From: Vibrio pomeroyi
GTDB taxonomy: Bacteria > Pseudomonadota > Gammaproteobacteria > Enterobacterales > Vibrionaceae
Length of the DNA stretch: 64,000 bases
Direction: 5' to 3'
NCBI GenBank assembly: GCA_041879425.1
Contig: CP090855.1
Location: forward strand, 310,001-374,000
Positions 26,478 to 34,588 of this stretch are shown here, in pieces (position 1 is the first letter of the stretch; every line of letters begins with the position of its first letter). The notes under the pieces are model-generated. The model saw only the letters and a list, made by a program, of their open reading frames with translations. It did no database searches and was not told the origin of the DNA. The translations under genes were made by a program, and so were the position numbers.

Positions 26478-26527
26478 CCGTTTTTATCAAGCTCTACTAT
26501 TCCCTCTCATAATGATTACAGCTATTA

Positions 26528-26560
26528 AAAAGCCCCGAGCAATTAAATGCTCGGGGCTTT
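26528..26560. terminator. Bidirectional Rho-independent terminator
   Basis: A 12- to 13-bp stem built on AAAGCCCCGAGC and its complement, with T runs in both directions. It lies between the convergent cyclase and acetyltransferase genes. Confidence 0.88.
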
Positions 26561-26682
26561 GACTTTTCGGTTTCAGTTTTAACGTGTCTTCAGAAAAACT
26601 ACGTTAAAGCAACAAACCTATGTTCAAAAAACTCTTATTCAGCAAGCTCTGAGTCAGCCAACTCTTAGTCAATAAGAAGCTA

Positions 26683-27228
26683 TTAAGAATAGGCTGTGCT
26701 GGCTGTCTTCTGTTCAAGTTCGACCGGAGAGCCCCAAGAGATCACTTTTTCGTTCACTTGGCTGCCACACGGTGCGTTCCAAACTTGTTCTAGCTCTTCT
26801 TTACCACCAATCGCTTCATAGAATGCAATGGCTTGATGGTTTTCAGACATCACCTCTAGGTAAAGCCCTGAATCCGAGTAATATTGTTGCAACCACTTCG
26901 ACAGTTCAGACAATAAGCGCTTGCCTACGCCGCGACCACGGTAATTATTATCTACATGTAACGCATCAATGAACGTGCCACGCTCAAAGTTGTGATTACC
27001 AAACGCGCAGACAAAACCAACCAGTAAACCGCCTTCTTCAAGCAATAAAACATGTTGGTTGAAAGGAGGATTTATCAAACGAGTCTGCCAAATAACAGAT
27101 CTGTCCTCCAAAACATCATGTTCTAGGTAATCATCAGCAAGAATGCCACGGTAATATAGCTTCCAGCTATCCGCGTGTAATTGGGCAATCCGCTCATAAT
27201 CTTTATATTCAGCTACCTTAATTTCCAT
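26683..27228 (-). CDS. GNAT-family N-acetyltransferase
   Basis: A 181-residue GCN5-related acetyltransferase. Motif A, which binds the acetyl-CoA pyrophosphate, is YRGRGVGKRLLSEL near residues 95-108. The N-terminal segment KDYERIAQLHADSWK is typical of the fold. It is cytoplasmic. The substrate (amine or protein N-terminus) cannot be told. It is divergent from the fatty acid desaturase, with a shared promoter region of about 165 bases. Confidence 0.88.
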   Translation of the reverse strand: MEIKVAEYKDYERIAQLHADSWKLYYRGILADDYLEHDVLEDRSVIWQTRLINPPFNQHVLLLEEGGLLVGFVCAFGNHNFERGTFIDALHVDNNYRGRGVGKRLLSELSKWLQQYYSDSGLYLEVMSENHQAIAFYEAIGGKEELEQVWNAPCGSQVNEKVISWGSPVELEQKTASTAYS

Positions 27229-27332
27229 TTATTAGCCCTTAGTACTTCCATTTATGACTTGCTACTACATTTCACACTACCTTTATACAATATTTAAGCA
27301 AAACATACTAATACACGTTTACACTTTCAATA

Positions 27333-27360
27333 TTGACTTACACGTGTACGCTGATATTCT
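27333..27360 (+). promoter_or_regulatory. Desaturase promoter with embedded FabR-like operator
   Basis: TTGACT (27333-27338) and TATTCT (27355-27360) are 16 bases apart, 35 bases before the ATG at 27395. Overlapping them at 27335-27352 is a dyad centred on TACACGTGTA. Its minus-strand reading, AGCGTACACGTGTAAGTC, closely matches the FabR operator known upstream of unsaturated fatty acid genes (AGCGTACA-NN-TGTACGCT as recalled). Binding would block the promoter. Confidence 0.65.
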
Positions 27361-27394
27361 AGCGCACAGATGTAAGCTCAATGGAAATTTGCTA

Positions 27395-28537
27395 ATGAAT
27401 AGTGCTGACAAACCATCAACAAAAAAGCCGCCGTTAATCTGGCTTAATATTTTTGTATTCTCTTTTAGTATGCTGCTTGCTGTTGTTGCAGCTCCCGTTT
27501 ATGGCTATTTTTTTGGCTATGGAATGGAGCACTGGATATGGCTAGCGATCTGTTTTACGTTTTGTAATCTGTCGATCACGACGGGCTATCACCGTTTATG
27601 GTCTCACAAGGCATTTGAAGCACATTCAAGCCTAAGATTCCTATTTGCTTTAGGTGGTGCCTTTGCCCTGCAGAACAGCGCTCTCCATTGGTCTTCTGAT
27701 CACCGTGTGCATCACAAGCATGTCGATAACAACGACAAAGACCCGTACTCTGCAAAACGCGGCTTTTGGTACTCGCACATTGGTTGGATGATTCGTAACT
27801 ACAGCACCTCAATGTATGAAAACTATGAAAACTGTCGTGACCTGAAGAAAGACAAGATCGTAATGTGGCAGCACAAGCACTACGTTCTTCTGGCGTTGAT
27901 CATGAACTTCGGTGTTCCTATCGCCTTAGGCGTGATTTACGGTGATGTGATTGGCATGTTGTTAATCGTCGGTGCAGTTCGTTTGGTCCTTAACCACCAC
28001 ACAACATTCTTCATCAACTCTCTTGCTCACATCTGGGGTAGCCAACCTTTTACTGACAAAAACACAGCGCGTGATAACGGTGTGCTAGCAGTACTCACTT
28101 TCGGCGAAGGCTACCACAACTTCCACCACATCTTTGAGAATGACTACCGTAATGGTATTTACTGGTGGCAATACGATCCAACGAAATGGTTGATTAAGAG
28201 TGCTTCATTGATGGGCTTAGCAAGTAAACTAAAGAAAACGCCTCAAGCTCGCATTGAAAAAGCTGAAGCGACAATGCTGCTTAAGCGCACACAGCAAAAG
28301 ATCATGCACCGTGCCGACAAGCAACAAATCGCAGATAAGCTTCAACAAGAGTTTGATGCTCTAGTGTCAAACATGAACGAGTACTACGAAGTCAAAAAGC
28401 AACTACTTGAAAGCAAACGCGAAGACGTGGTGAAAAAATACGAACATTCTGTACTTAAAGTTCGTTACCAGCAAATCAAAATGAACTTCGAACAGCAGAA
28501 GAAAAATTGGGCGATGACGGTTGAGCAATATGCTTAA
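27395..28537 (+). CDS. Membrane fatty acid (acyl-CoA) desaturase
   Basis: A 380-residue integral membrane di-iron desaturase. The three histidine boxes are present: HRLWSH, HRVHHKH, and HNFHH in GEGYHNFHH. Four TM segments are arranged around them, followed by a charged coiled C-terminal tail of about 100 residues. It introduces a cis double bond into saturated acyl chains (delta-9 type by family). The ATG at 27395 is chosen; an upstream in-frame start at 27254 would lie before the promoter and operator. Control by a FabR-type repressor is suggested by the site at 27335-27352. Confidence 0.93.
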   Translation: MNSADKPSTKKPPLIWLNIFVFSFSMLLAVVAAPVYGYFFGYGMEHWIWLAICFTFCNLSITTGYHRLWSHKAFEAHSSLRFLFALGGAFALQNSALHWSSDHRVHHKHVDNNDKDPYSAKRGFWYSHIGWMIRNYSTSMYENYENCRDLKKDKIVMWQHKHYVLLALIMNFGVPIALGVIYGDVIGMLLIVGAVRLVLNHHTTFFINSLAHIWGSQPFTDKNTARDNGVLAVLTFGEGYHNFHHIFENDYRNGIYWWQYDPTKWLIKSASLMGLASKLKKTPQARIEKAEATMLLKRTQQKIMHRADKQQIADKLQQEFDALVSNMNEYYEVKKQLLESKREDVVKKYEHSVLKVRYQQIKMNFEQQKKNWAMTVEQYA

Positions 28538-28590
28538 GTTAAAACAATACGCTTAACACACCAATAACAAAGCTGTTTGCTTATTATTCG

Positions 28591-28620
28591 AAAGCCCTCA
28601 TATTACTATGAGGGCTTTTT
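28591..28620 (+). terminator. Rho-independent terminator after the desaturase
   Basis: AAAGCCCTCA pairs with TGAGGGCTTT across a short loop, followed by a T run. Confidence 0.85.
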
Positions 28621-28772
28621 ATTAGCATAACCTACTCGGCTCTAGATCTATGCTCTCGAGTTTGAATTGTGGATGCCAAGAACCATAGTTATTGGATTCC
28701 CGAGCTCTTTCTTCAAACTAAAATATGGCTATATTACTGGAACTTATCGAGTTTAAAGCCGAGGAATTGAAA

Positions 28773-29063
28773 ATGAGTAAACTGACTATTATTGCAACGA
28801 TCGTCTCTAAAGAAGACAAAACTGAGCTAGTTAAATCAGAGATGATTAAATTGATCGATAAAACCCGTGTTGAAGACGGCTGTATTAACTACGATCTGCA
28901 CCAAGATAACAGTAACCCTGCTCACTTTGTTTTTCATGAGAACTGGGAGTCTGAAGCTCATCTAGAGAAACACTTAGCGAGCCAACACATCGCTGACTAC
29001 ATGGCTGCGACTGAAGGTTGTATTGAAACCTTTATACTTAACAAAATGACGCATATTGCTTAG
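28773..29063 (+). CDS. Antibiotic biosynthesis monooxygenase-domain protein
   Basis: A 96-residue ABM-domain protein resembling YgiN-type quinol/quinone monooxygenases. Typical features are the N-terminal strand LTIIATIV, then EDGCINYDLHQD and FVFHENWESEAHLEKHLAS. The ATG at 28773 has GAGGA seven bases upstream, which decides the start over the in-frame codon at 28725. These small proteins form dimeric ferredoxin-like barrels; no substrate can be assigned. It is a single gene with a terminator after it. Confidence 0.85.
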   Translation: MSKLTIIATIVSKEDKTELVKSEMIKLIDKTRVEDGCINYDLHQDNSNPAHFVFHENWESEAHLEKHLASQHIADYMAATEGCIETFILNKMTHIA

Positions 29064-29089
29064 CCAGTCATTCAATACTGATTCAATAA

Positions 29090-29113
29090 AAACCCTGCTC
29101 TAATTGCAGGGTT
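29090..29113 (+). terminator. Hairpin terminator after the ABM gene
   Basis: AAACCCTGC pairs with GCAGGGTTT around a six- to seven-base loop, followed by GTCTTTTC. The T tract is interrupted. Confidence 0.6.
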
Positions 29114-29153
29114 TGTCTTTTCTATCAGCTTATATTTGCTCATTCTAATAATG

Positions 29154-29177
29154 AAAAAACCCGCCAGAGTAGCGGGT
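29154..29177 (-). terminator. Terminator of the mannosylglycerate operon
   Basis: On the minus strand ACCCGC and GCGGGT form a stem followed by six T. It lies 117 bases beyond the manA stop and is oriented to end the mngA-mngB-glycerate kinase-manA transcript. Confidence 0.8.
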
Positions 29178-29293
29178 ATGGTCAATAATCATGACTGTCA
29201 AAGACAGATAGGTAACAACCATCAATCCAATATTGAGTACCACTTTACAGTGGCACTCTGACATTTCTTTTGCTGATCGCTAGCACGGGGGCA

Positions 29294-30481
29294 CTAGTTA
29301 AAAGCACGAGCCAAAATGCCATTCCCTTGATATTGGTAAACACTTGAATTACTACTTACAAAGACCGATTCTCCGGGCTTAAGAGAAACTGACCGTCCTT
29401 CTGAAGTGATGGTCGCCTCTCCTTCCACACAAAACAAGATCTCCGCGCTACGTAGATACTGTGACTTGCTCTCATCAGTCGCAGACAAGATATCAAAGCC
29501 AAAGTCATCCACTGGAATTGGATAGCTCATCTTGCCCTCTTTCAATACAGGCTTAAGGCGGATATCTTCTGGCTTAATCGGCTCAAAGATTGTGTTGTCG
29601 ATAAGCTCAGGGACATCGATATATTTGGGAGTGAGACCGGCACGCAGCACATTGTCTGAGTTTGCCATAATCTCTAAACCCGTACCTTGAACATAAGCAT
29701 GTGGGGTTTCTGCGAACAGGAACATCGCTTCACCGGGCGCCAGCTCAACCGTGTTAAGCATTAATGGCGAAAATAAGCCAATATCACCTGGATAATGCTG
29801 CTTGAACTCAATGCTGTATTGAAGAGCTTCACGCCCCATGACCGTTTTGGCTGGTCGCGCATGTGCAGCATAAAGCTCATTAAGCGCAGACGCTTTGCGG
29901 TCACCTTCAAGAGACATAATGGCGCTAAAAAAAGACTTCAAAGAATCACTGTCGGCATTGGCTTTTAGTACATTAAGCTCAATCGCTAACGAAGGAATAT
30001 CCGCTTCTTCGAACAAAGCTATAATATCGTTGATTGGACGAAAACCATTCATCGCTTTGTAGAAGGTCAATGCATAAACCAGCTCAGGCTTGTGGTTTGG
30101 ATCTTTGTAGTTACGATTTGACGCATTCAAAGGGATGCCGAGTGCATTCTCACGCTCAAAACCTAATTCAGATTTACGCTTGTTCGGGTGAACCTGAATC
30201 GATAACGGTGTTTCAGCGGCCAACACCTTAAACAAGAAAGGTAATTCACCGAAACGTGCCGCCGTGTACCCGCCTAAGACATCGATTTTGTTTTCATCAA
30301 TCATGTGAGAAAGCGATTCACCGGTATCACCTACTTTTGAGCAACCATTTGGATGAGCACCCATCCAGATCTCAGCTTGCGGTTCTTGGTTTGGGTTCAC
30401 AATACCAAACAGTTGGTTGATGGAGTCTTTGCTTCCCCATGCGTAGTTTTGAATAACGTTGTCGAGTTTAAATAGAGACAT
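29294..30481 (-). CDS. manA: Mannose-6-phosphate isomerase, class I
   Basis: A 395-residue type I phosphomannose isomerase, a zinc cupin interconverting mannose 6-phosphate and fructose 6-phosphate. Diagnostic segments are NYAWGS, EIWMGAHPNG, SIQVHPNK and YKDPNHKPEL (metal ligands from Q, H, E). As the last gene of the mng operon it would feed the mannose 6-phosphate released by MngB into glycolysis. It starts two bases after the glycerate kinase stop, implying tight coupling. The genome may hold another manA for surface polysaccharide synthesis. Confidence 0.95.
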   Translation of the reverse strand: MSLFKLDNVIQNYAWGSKDSINQLFGIVNPNQEPQAEIWMGAHPNGCSKVGDTGESLSHMIDENKIDVLGGYTAARFGELPFLFKVLAAETPLSIQVHPNKRKSELGFERENALGIPLNASNRNYKDPNHKPELVYALTFYKAMNGFRPINDIIALFEEADIPSLAIELNVLKANADSDSLKSFFSAIMSLEGDRKASALNELYAAHARPAKTVMGREALQYSIEFKQHYPGDIGLFSPLMLNTVELAPGEAMFLFAETPHAYVQGTGLEIMANSDNVLRAGLTPKYIDVPELIDNTIFEPIKPEDIRLKPVLKEGKMSYPIPVDDFGFDILSATDESKSQYLRSAEILFCVEGEATITSEGRSVSLKPGESVFVSSNSSVYQYQGNGILARAFN

Positions 30482-30483
30482 AA

Positions 30484-31650
30484 TTACTTCTCATTAAAAA
30501 TCTGGCCGCCAAGCTTGAGCGTGGCAGCGATATTACGGGCACTACGAGTCAGATTTTGGCTCGCTTCTGATAAAACTTGTTCTAAGGACTGAGGTGAACG
30601 CACGGTTCCAAACAGGCTAGACATTGAGTCGTAAAGCTTTTCAACGTCTGTACCCAAAGAGCCAGCGATACCAATGGTCGGAATATTCAGTTTTTGAGCA
30701 CGCTGGGCGATACCAAATGGAGTCTTACCTTGCAGGGTTTGGTTATCCATCTGCCCTTCACCTGTCACGACCAATGAAGCACCTTCAAGTACCTTATCCG
30801 CATCCAACGCATCCAGTACCATCTCGATACCCGCTTTAATTTGGATATTGAACGCTAGGCTTAGTCCTAACGGCGCACCACCAGCAGCACCAAAGCCCGC
30901 GCTGTTGCGATGATTAATACCTGTCTGCGCGTGAGCAATGTCTGCAAAGTGCCCAATTGCAGCATCAAGTTGTTGAACGTGAATTTGTGATGCGCCTTTT
31001 TGCGGACCAAACACGGCACTTGCTCCGCTTTCGCCGCACAACGGATTATTCACATCACATGCGACAACGAACGTGACCTCATTGCATCTCGGGTGCAGCC
31101 CATCAAGATCGATGCTTGCTAGCTGACTTAACTCTGCGCCGCCACCAGATAACTCGTTGCCTTGCTTGTCTAATAACCTGCCTCCCAACGCTTGTAAAAT
31201 GCCTGAACCTGCATCGTTGGTTGCGCTACCGCCCAAGCCGATAATGATTTGTTCAACACCTTGATCTAATGCACCTTTAATCAATAACCCTGTACCAAAC
31301 GAAGATGCGATTAACGGTGCTCTTTCTTCTACGGTTAATCGGTCTAAACCCGATGCTTGAGCAAATTCCACTAAGGCAGTTTTTACGTTAGCGCCATCAA
31401 CAGTCTGTTCTAACGAAGCCCAATAAGCCGTACATTCTCGACCTAGTGCGTCTGTTGTTTGTAGCAGCTGTTTCTTACCGTTAAGCGCGGTTAGCAGCAC
31501 GTCTACGGTACCTTCACCACCATCAGCGAGAGGCAGTTTTACGAACTCTGCGTAAGGGAAAACATCGGCAAATCCACGCTCAATGCAAGACGCAACTTGA
31601 TGAGCGTCGAGTGATTCTTTAAATGAATCAGGGGCAATTACAATTTTCAT
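30484..31650 (-). CDS. Glycerate kinase (GarK/GlxK family)
   Basis: A 388-residue glycerate kinase. Family signatures are the start MKIVIAPDSFKESLDA, LPLADGGEGTVD, and IGLGGSATNDAGSGILQALGG. It phosphorylates D-glycerate to a phosphoglycerate (2-phosphoglycerate in the E. coli enzymes). In this operon its substrate is the glycerate half of mannosylglycerate released by MngB. It lies 45 bases after mngB and two bases before manA. E. coli mngAB lacks this linked kinase, so the Vibrio operon is more self-contained. Confidence 0.93.
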   Translation of the reverse strand: MKIVIAPDSFKESLDAHQVASCIERGFADVFPYAEFVKLPLADGGEGTVDVLLTALNGKKQLLQTTDALGRECTAYWASLEQTVDGANVKTALVEFAQASGLDRLTVEERAPLIASSFGTGLLIKGALDQGVEQIIIGLGGSATNDAGSGILQALGGRLLDKQGNELSGGGAELSQLASIDLDGLHPRCNEVTFVVACDVNNPLCGESGASAVFGPQKGASQIHVQQLDAAIGHFADIAHAQTGINHRNSAGFGAAGGAPLGLSLAFNIQIKAGIEMVLDALDADKVLEGASLVVTGEGQMDNQTLQGKTPFGIAQRAQKLNIPTIGIAGSLGTDVEKLYDSMSSLFGTVRSPQSLEQVLSEASQNLTRSARNIAATLKLGGQIFNEK

Positions 31651-31695
31651 TGTCGTTCACCATTCCCGCCCACCAAGGTGAGCGGGTTATTGAAA

Positions 31696-34350
31696 TTAGA
31701 ATTTGATTTGGAATGTTTTTGCTTGGCAAGATGCTAATTCGCCAAAAGATAAGTCGCCAAAGGTTTCAGTTGCTACATCACCTTCGCGTACACGCTCGTC
31801 CATGCTCGTCTGTTTCCAGCTTGAAACCGCTTGAGTGAAAGAGATTGAATCCGATACTGAACCCGTTTCTGATGGGTTGTAGACACGCATGATCAACGCA
31901 TCTTCGTCTTCAGCTTTCTTAAGCACACTTAATACCGCACCTGCTTGTTGCTTCGATAGCAAGCTAAAGCTCATCGGTAGGTTTTGTTCGCCCACATTCA
32001 GCTTCATCGCGTTGTAAGGGATCTTGTTGTAACATTCGATTTTAGTGACATTGTCACGTGCTTGCGCCATGATGTTCGCGTCAATGTGGTTACCCGAGAA
32101 GCCACACAGTGTGAATTCACAAACCAACTTGCCGCGCACTTGTGAATCTGGAGTCGGGATCTTGATACCAGAAGGACGACCCGGACGAAGCAATAGCTCT
32201 TCTTTACCCAACACGCCGATACCACGGAAGAGTGTCAGTGCGAAGGTATCTCTGTTTTCGTCACCTTGAGATGCAATCACTTCAAATTCACGCAGGCCAT
32301 TCGACATGATCGCCATGCCCGCTTTGCCGTTTTCTAGCGCTGCAAAGTTCATTAATTGATACACAGGAACTGGCGCTTCTTTCCACTTTTCTTCTTCCCA
32401 AACCGCCATAGCAGGGTCGTTGGTCGGGCGAGTAATGCAACCGAACTGGTTATCTGCAACCACAGTTTCAGAAACGAATGGCGTTGGTACTAGCACACGT
32501 ACACGGTGGTCGTCGGCTTGGTTGTCTAGTTCCATGCGTACTTCAATGCGGCGAGAACCTTGCTTCAATACCACTTGGCATTGCGCTTCAACGAATCCGT
32601 TTTGACCCGTACGTTCTTCACGCTCTGCCAGGTTTTCAGGCACGTTCATGCGGAAAGCGATGTTCGCTACCGATTGGAAGCCTTGGTGATCAATCGATGT
32701 TTCGACTGGGAATTCGTCTGAGTACAGTAACCACTCTTGACGAGATGGAGAGTAATCGTACTCATCGCCGTCATCAGAACCGTCTTCTAAACGAAGTACT
32801 TGATCGAACACTTGCTCTGTCTCTTTATCGAAAATAGTCAGAGTACCGTTGTCGTTTACATTGATTCGGTAGTATTCGTTCTCTAGCAAGTAGTCTTTCT
32901 GCTCAGCGACTTTAACTGCGCCCTTCTCGTTACCTTGGATGTGTAACGTGGTGAAGCCCATCGCTGGCACAGTGCGTTTGATTTGAATATCAAACTCCAT
33001 GAACGGGTCGTAGTTGCCGTAGTGAACGATTTGACGGTCTACTTTACCTGGGTCGATTTGGCGCTTGTCTTGGATGAAGTATTCAACTGGGTTTTCATTT
33101 TCATCAAAGATAGAGAATTCTTGAGCACGGATAGTGATGGTTGTATTCACCACTTCTTCACGCTCATACGGTGAAAGGTTGAACATCGCCAGTTTGTCGC
33201 ACCCTTCGCGATCCGGCATATGGTCAACGATTTTACGCTTATAGAAGTGAATTAGGTTTGTCGCCATGTCGTCCGCAAGGATGTAACGGTTTAAGATTTC
33301 AGCGTGTACCTTGTCTGAACAGCAGCAACCAATAGAGTCATGAGCGTGGTTCTTCATGCTCTCTTTCCACATTTTCTCAATCAAACCGTGGTGGTATTCA
33401 AAGCCTAATGTCCAAGCGATAGACGTTAGCGGTTCTAAGATATTTACAATCTTGTTTTCGATTTCTGCGTGGATCAGTTTGATGTCCATACGCGTAGAAG
33501 AGATCGTACGGTGAACACGCATGTATTTACCGTCGTTGAACTCGCCTTTGATTGTGTCGAGTTGGTCGCGCGCCGCTTCTACTTTCTCGAACACTTCTTC
33601 GTAACGGCTCATTGAGAATTCACGATCTGGGTAGATTTCGCGAAGCTTGTCCATTACTTCAAAGATGTCTTTTTGAATCGGCATTTGGTCGTGGCCGTTC
33701 GGTAGCAAGATATCTTTAGTCACCGATGGCTTTTCTAGCACTGGGAAGTACTTATCTAGACGAGCTCGCAGACCTTCTTCGTCTTGTGGAAGATATTTAC
33801 CAATTGCGTAACCCAGTGGAAGCACTTGTGCAGTCACTTCACTGCCGTCGTTTGACTGCCATAAGAATTCTGTTTTGTTGGTGCCGTGACGCTCTGAACA
33901 ACCACGCCAGAACATTGCACGCGTGATATCGAAGCCGTTGTAGATCATCGGCAGCTGAGAGCTCATGCTGAATGAATCTGGTAGGTAACCGATCTTCATT
34001 GCATCGCCAAATTTCATACAGTCGCGAATGCCATACATCATGTTACGTACAATTGACTCACCAGAAACTTGCATTGTGTCGGTTTGAGAGTACCAAGGGC
34101 CAATAATTAGCTTGCCCGCTTCAACCAATGCTTTTACGCGTTCTGTGTTCTCTGGTTTGATCGCGAAGTAATCTTCTAGAACGGCGGTTTGACCATCTAG
34201 AACGTAGTATTTGTATTCTGGATCGCTCTCCAGACGGTTCATGATTTCTTCCATGTTGTTCACTAGAAGAATACGAGACTCTTCTGTTGTGAAATACCAT
34301 TCACGATCCCAGTGCATGTGTGGAGTAATATGTACGCGTGATGTAGTCAT
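31696..34350 (-). CDS. mngB: Mannosylglycerate hydrolase, GH38
   Basis: An 884-residue alpha-mannosidase of family GH38, close to E. coli MngB (877). The N-terminus SRVHITPHMHWDREWYFTTEE is nearly the MngB start and contains the HWDREW zinc-site motif. A later HDSIGCCCSD segment supplies another metal ligand region. It cleaves 2-O-(6-phospho-alpha-mannosyl)-D-glycerate, delivered by MngA, to mannose 6-phosphate and glycerate in the cytoplasm. The ATG at 34350 is preferred over 34356 because AGG then lies at good spacing. A gap of about 240 bases separates it from mngA, so an internal promoter is possible. Confidence 0.94.
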   Translation of the reverse strand: MTTSRVHITPHMHWDREWYFTTEESRILLVNNMEEIMNRLESDPEYKYYVLDGQTAVLEDYFAIKPENTERVKALVEAGKLIIGPWYSQTDTMQVSGESIVRNMMYGIRDCMKFGDAMKIGYLPDSFSMSSQLPMIYNGFDITRAMFWRGCSERHGTNKTEFLWQSNDGSEVTAQVLPLGYAIGKYLPQDEEGLRARLDKYFPVLEKPSVTKDILLPNGHDQMPIQKDIFEVMDKLREIYPDREFSMSRYEEVFEKVEAARDQLDTIKGEFNDGKYMRVHRTISSTRMDIKLIHAEIENKIVNILEPLTSIAWTLGFEYHHGLIEKMWKESMKNHAHDSIGCCCSDKVHAEILNRYILADDMATNLIHFYKRKIVDHMPDREGCDKLAMFNLSPYEREEVVNTTITIRAQEFSIFDENENPVEYFIQDKRQIDPGKVDRQIVHYGNYDPFMEFDIQIKRTVPAMGFTTLHIQGNEKGAVKVAEQKDYLLENEYYRINVNDNGTLTIFDKETEQVFDQVLRLEDGSDDGDEYDYSPSRQEWLLYSDEFPVETSIDHQGFQSVANIAFRMNVPENLAEREERTGQNGFVEAQCQVVLKQGSRRIEVRMELDNQADDHRVRVLVPTPFVSETVVADNQFGCITRPTNDPAMAVWEEEKWKEAPVPVYQLMNFAALENGKAGMAIMSNGLREFEVIASQGDENRDTFALTLFRGIGVLGKEELLLRPGRPSGIKIPTPDSQVRGKLVCEFTLCGFSGNHIDANIMAQARDNVTKIECYNKIPYNAMKLNVGEQNLPMSFSLLSKQQAGAVLSVLKKAEDEDALIMRVYNPSETGSVSDSISFTQAVSSWKQTSMDERVREGDVATETFGDLSFGELASCQAKTFQIKF

Positions 34351-34588
34351 AATCATTTACCTAAATGTGTCGATTCGAGTAGATCTTAAATTCGAACTCA
34401 AATACGACTAAATTAAAGTTTTTCAAGGGGTTAAAATTGGCTGCCACTAAATTTAGGGTGCAGAAAACCACGCCCAGATTCTGTGTGAATAAAACCGTTA
34501 GGAGCACAGGAATTTAGGACAGCCAAGTTGTTCGTTATTTTTTATATGGTGTTTTTAATGACGAGCTATAAGTTAGCTCAAAATTCAA

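Noticed and set aside
27254..27394. A 47-residue N-terminal extension of the desaturase
   Set aside because: The extension would start upstream of the promoter and operator and lacks conserved sequence.
32478..32837. A 119-codon plus-strand ORF
   Set aside because: It is antisense within mngB with no ribosome site or known motif.
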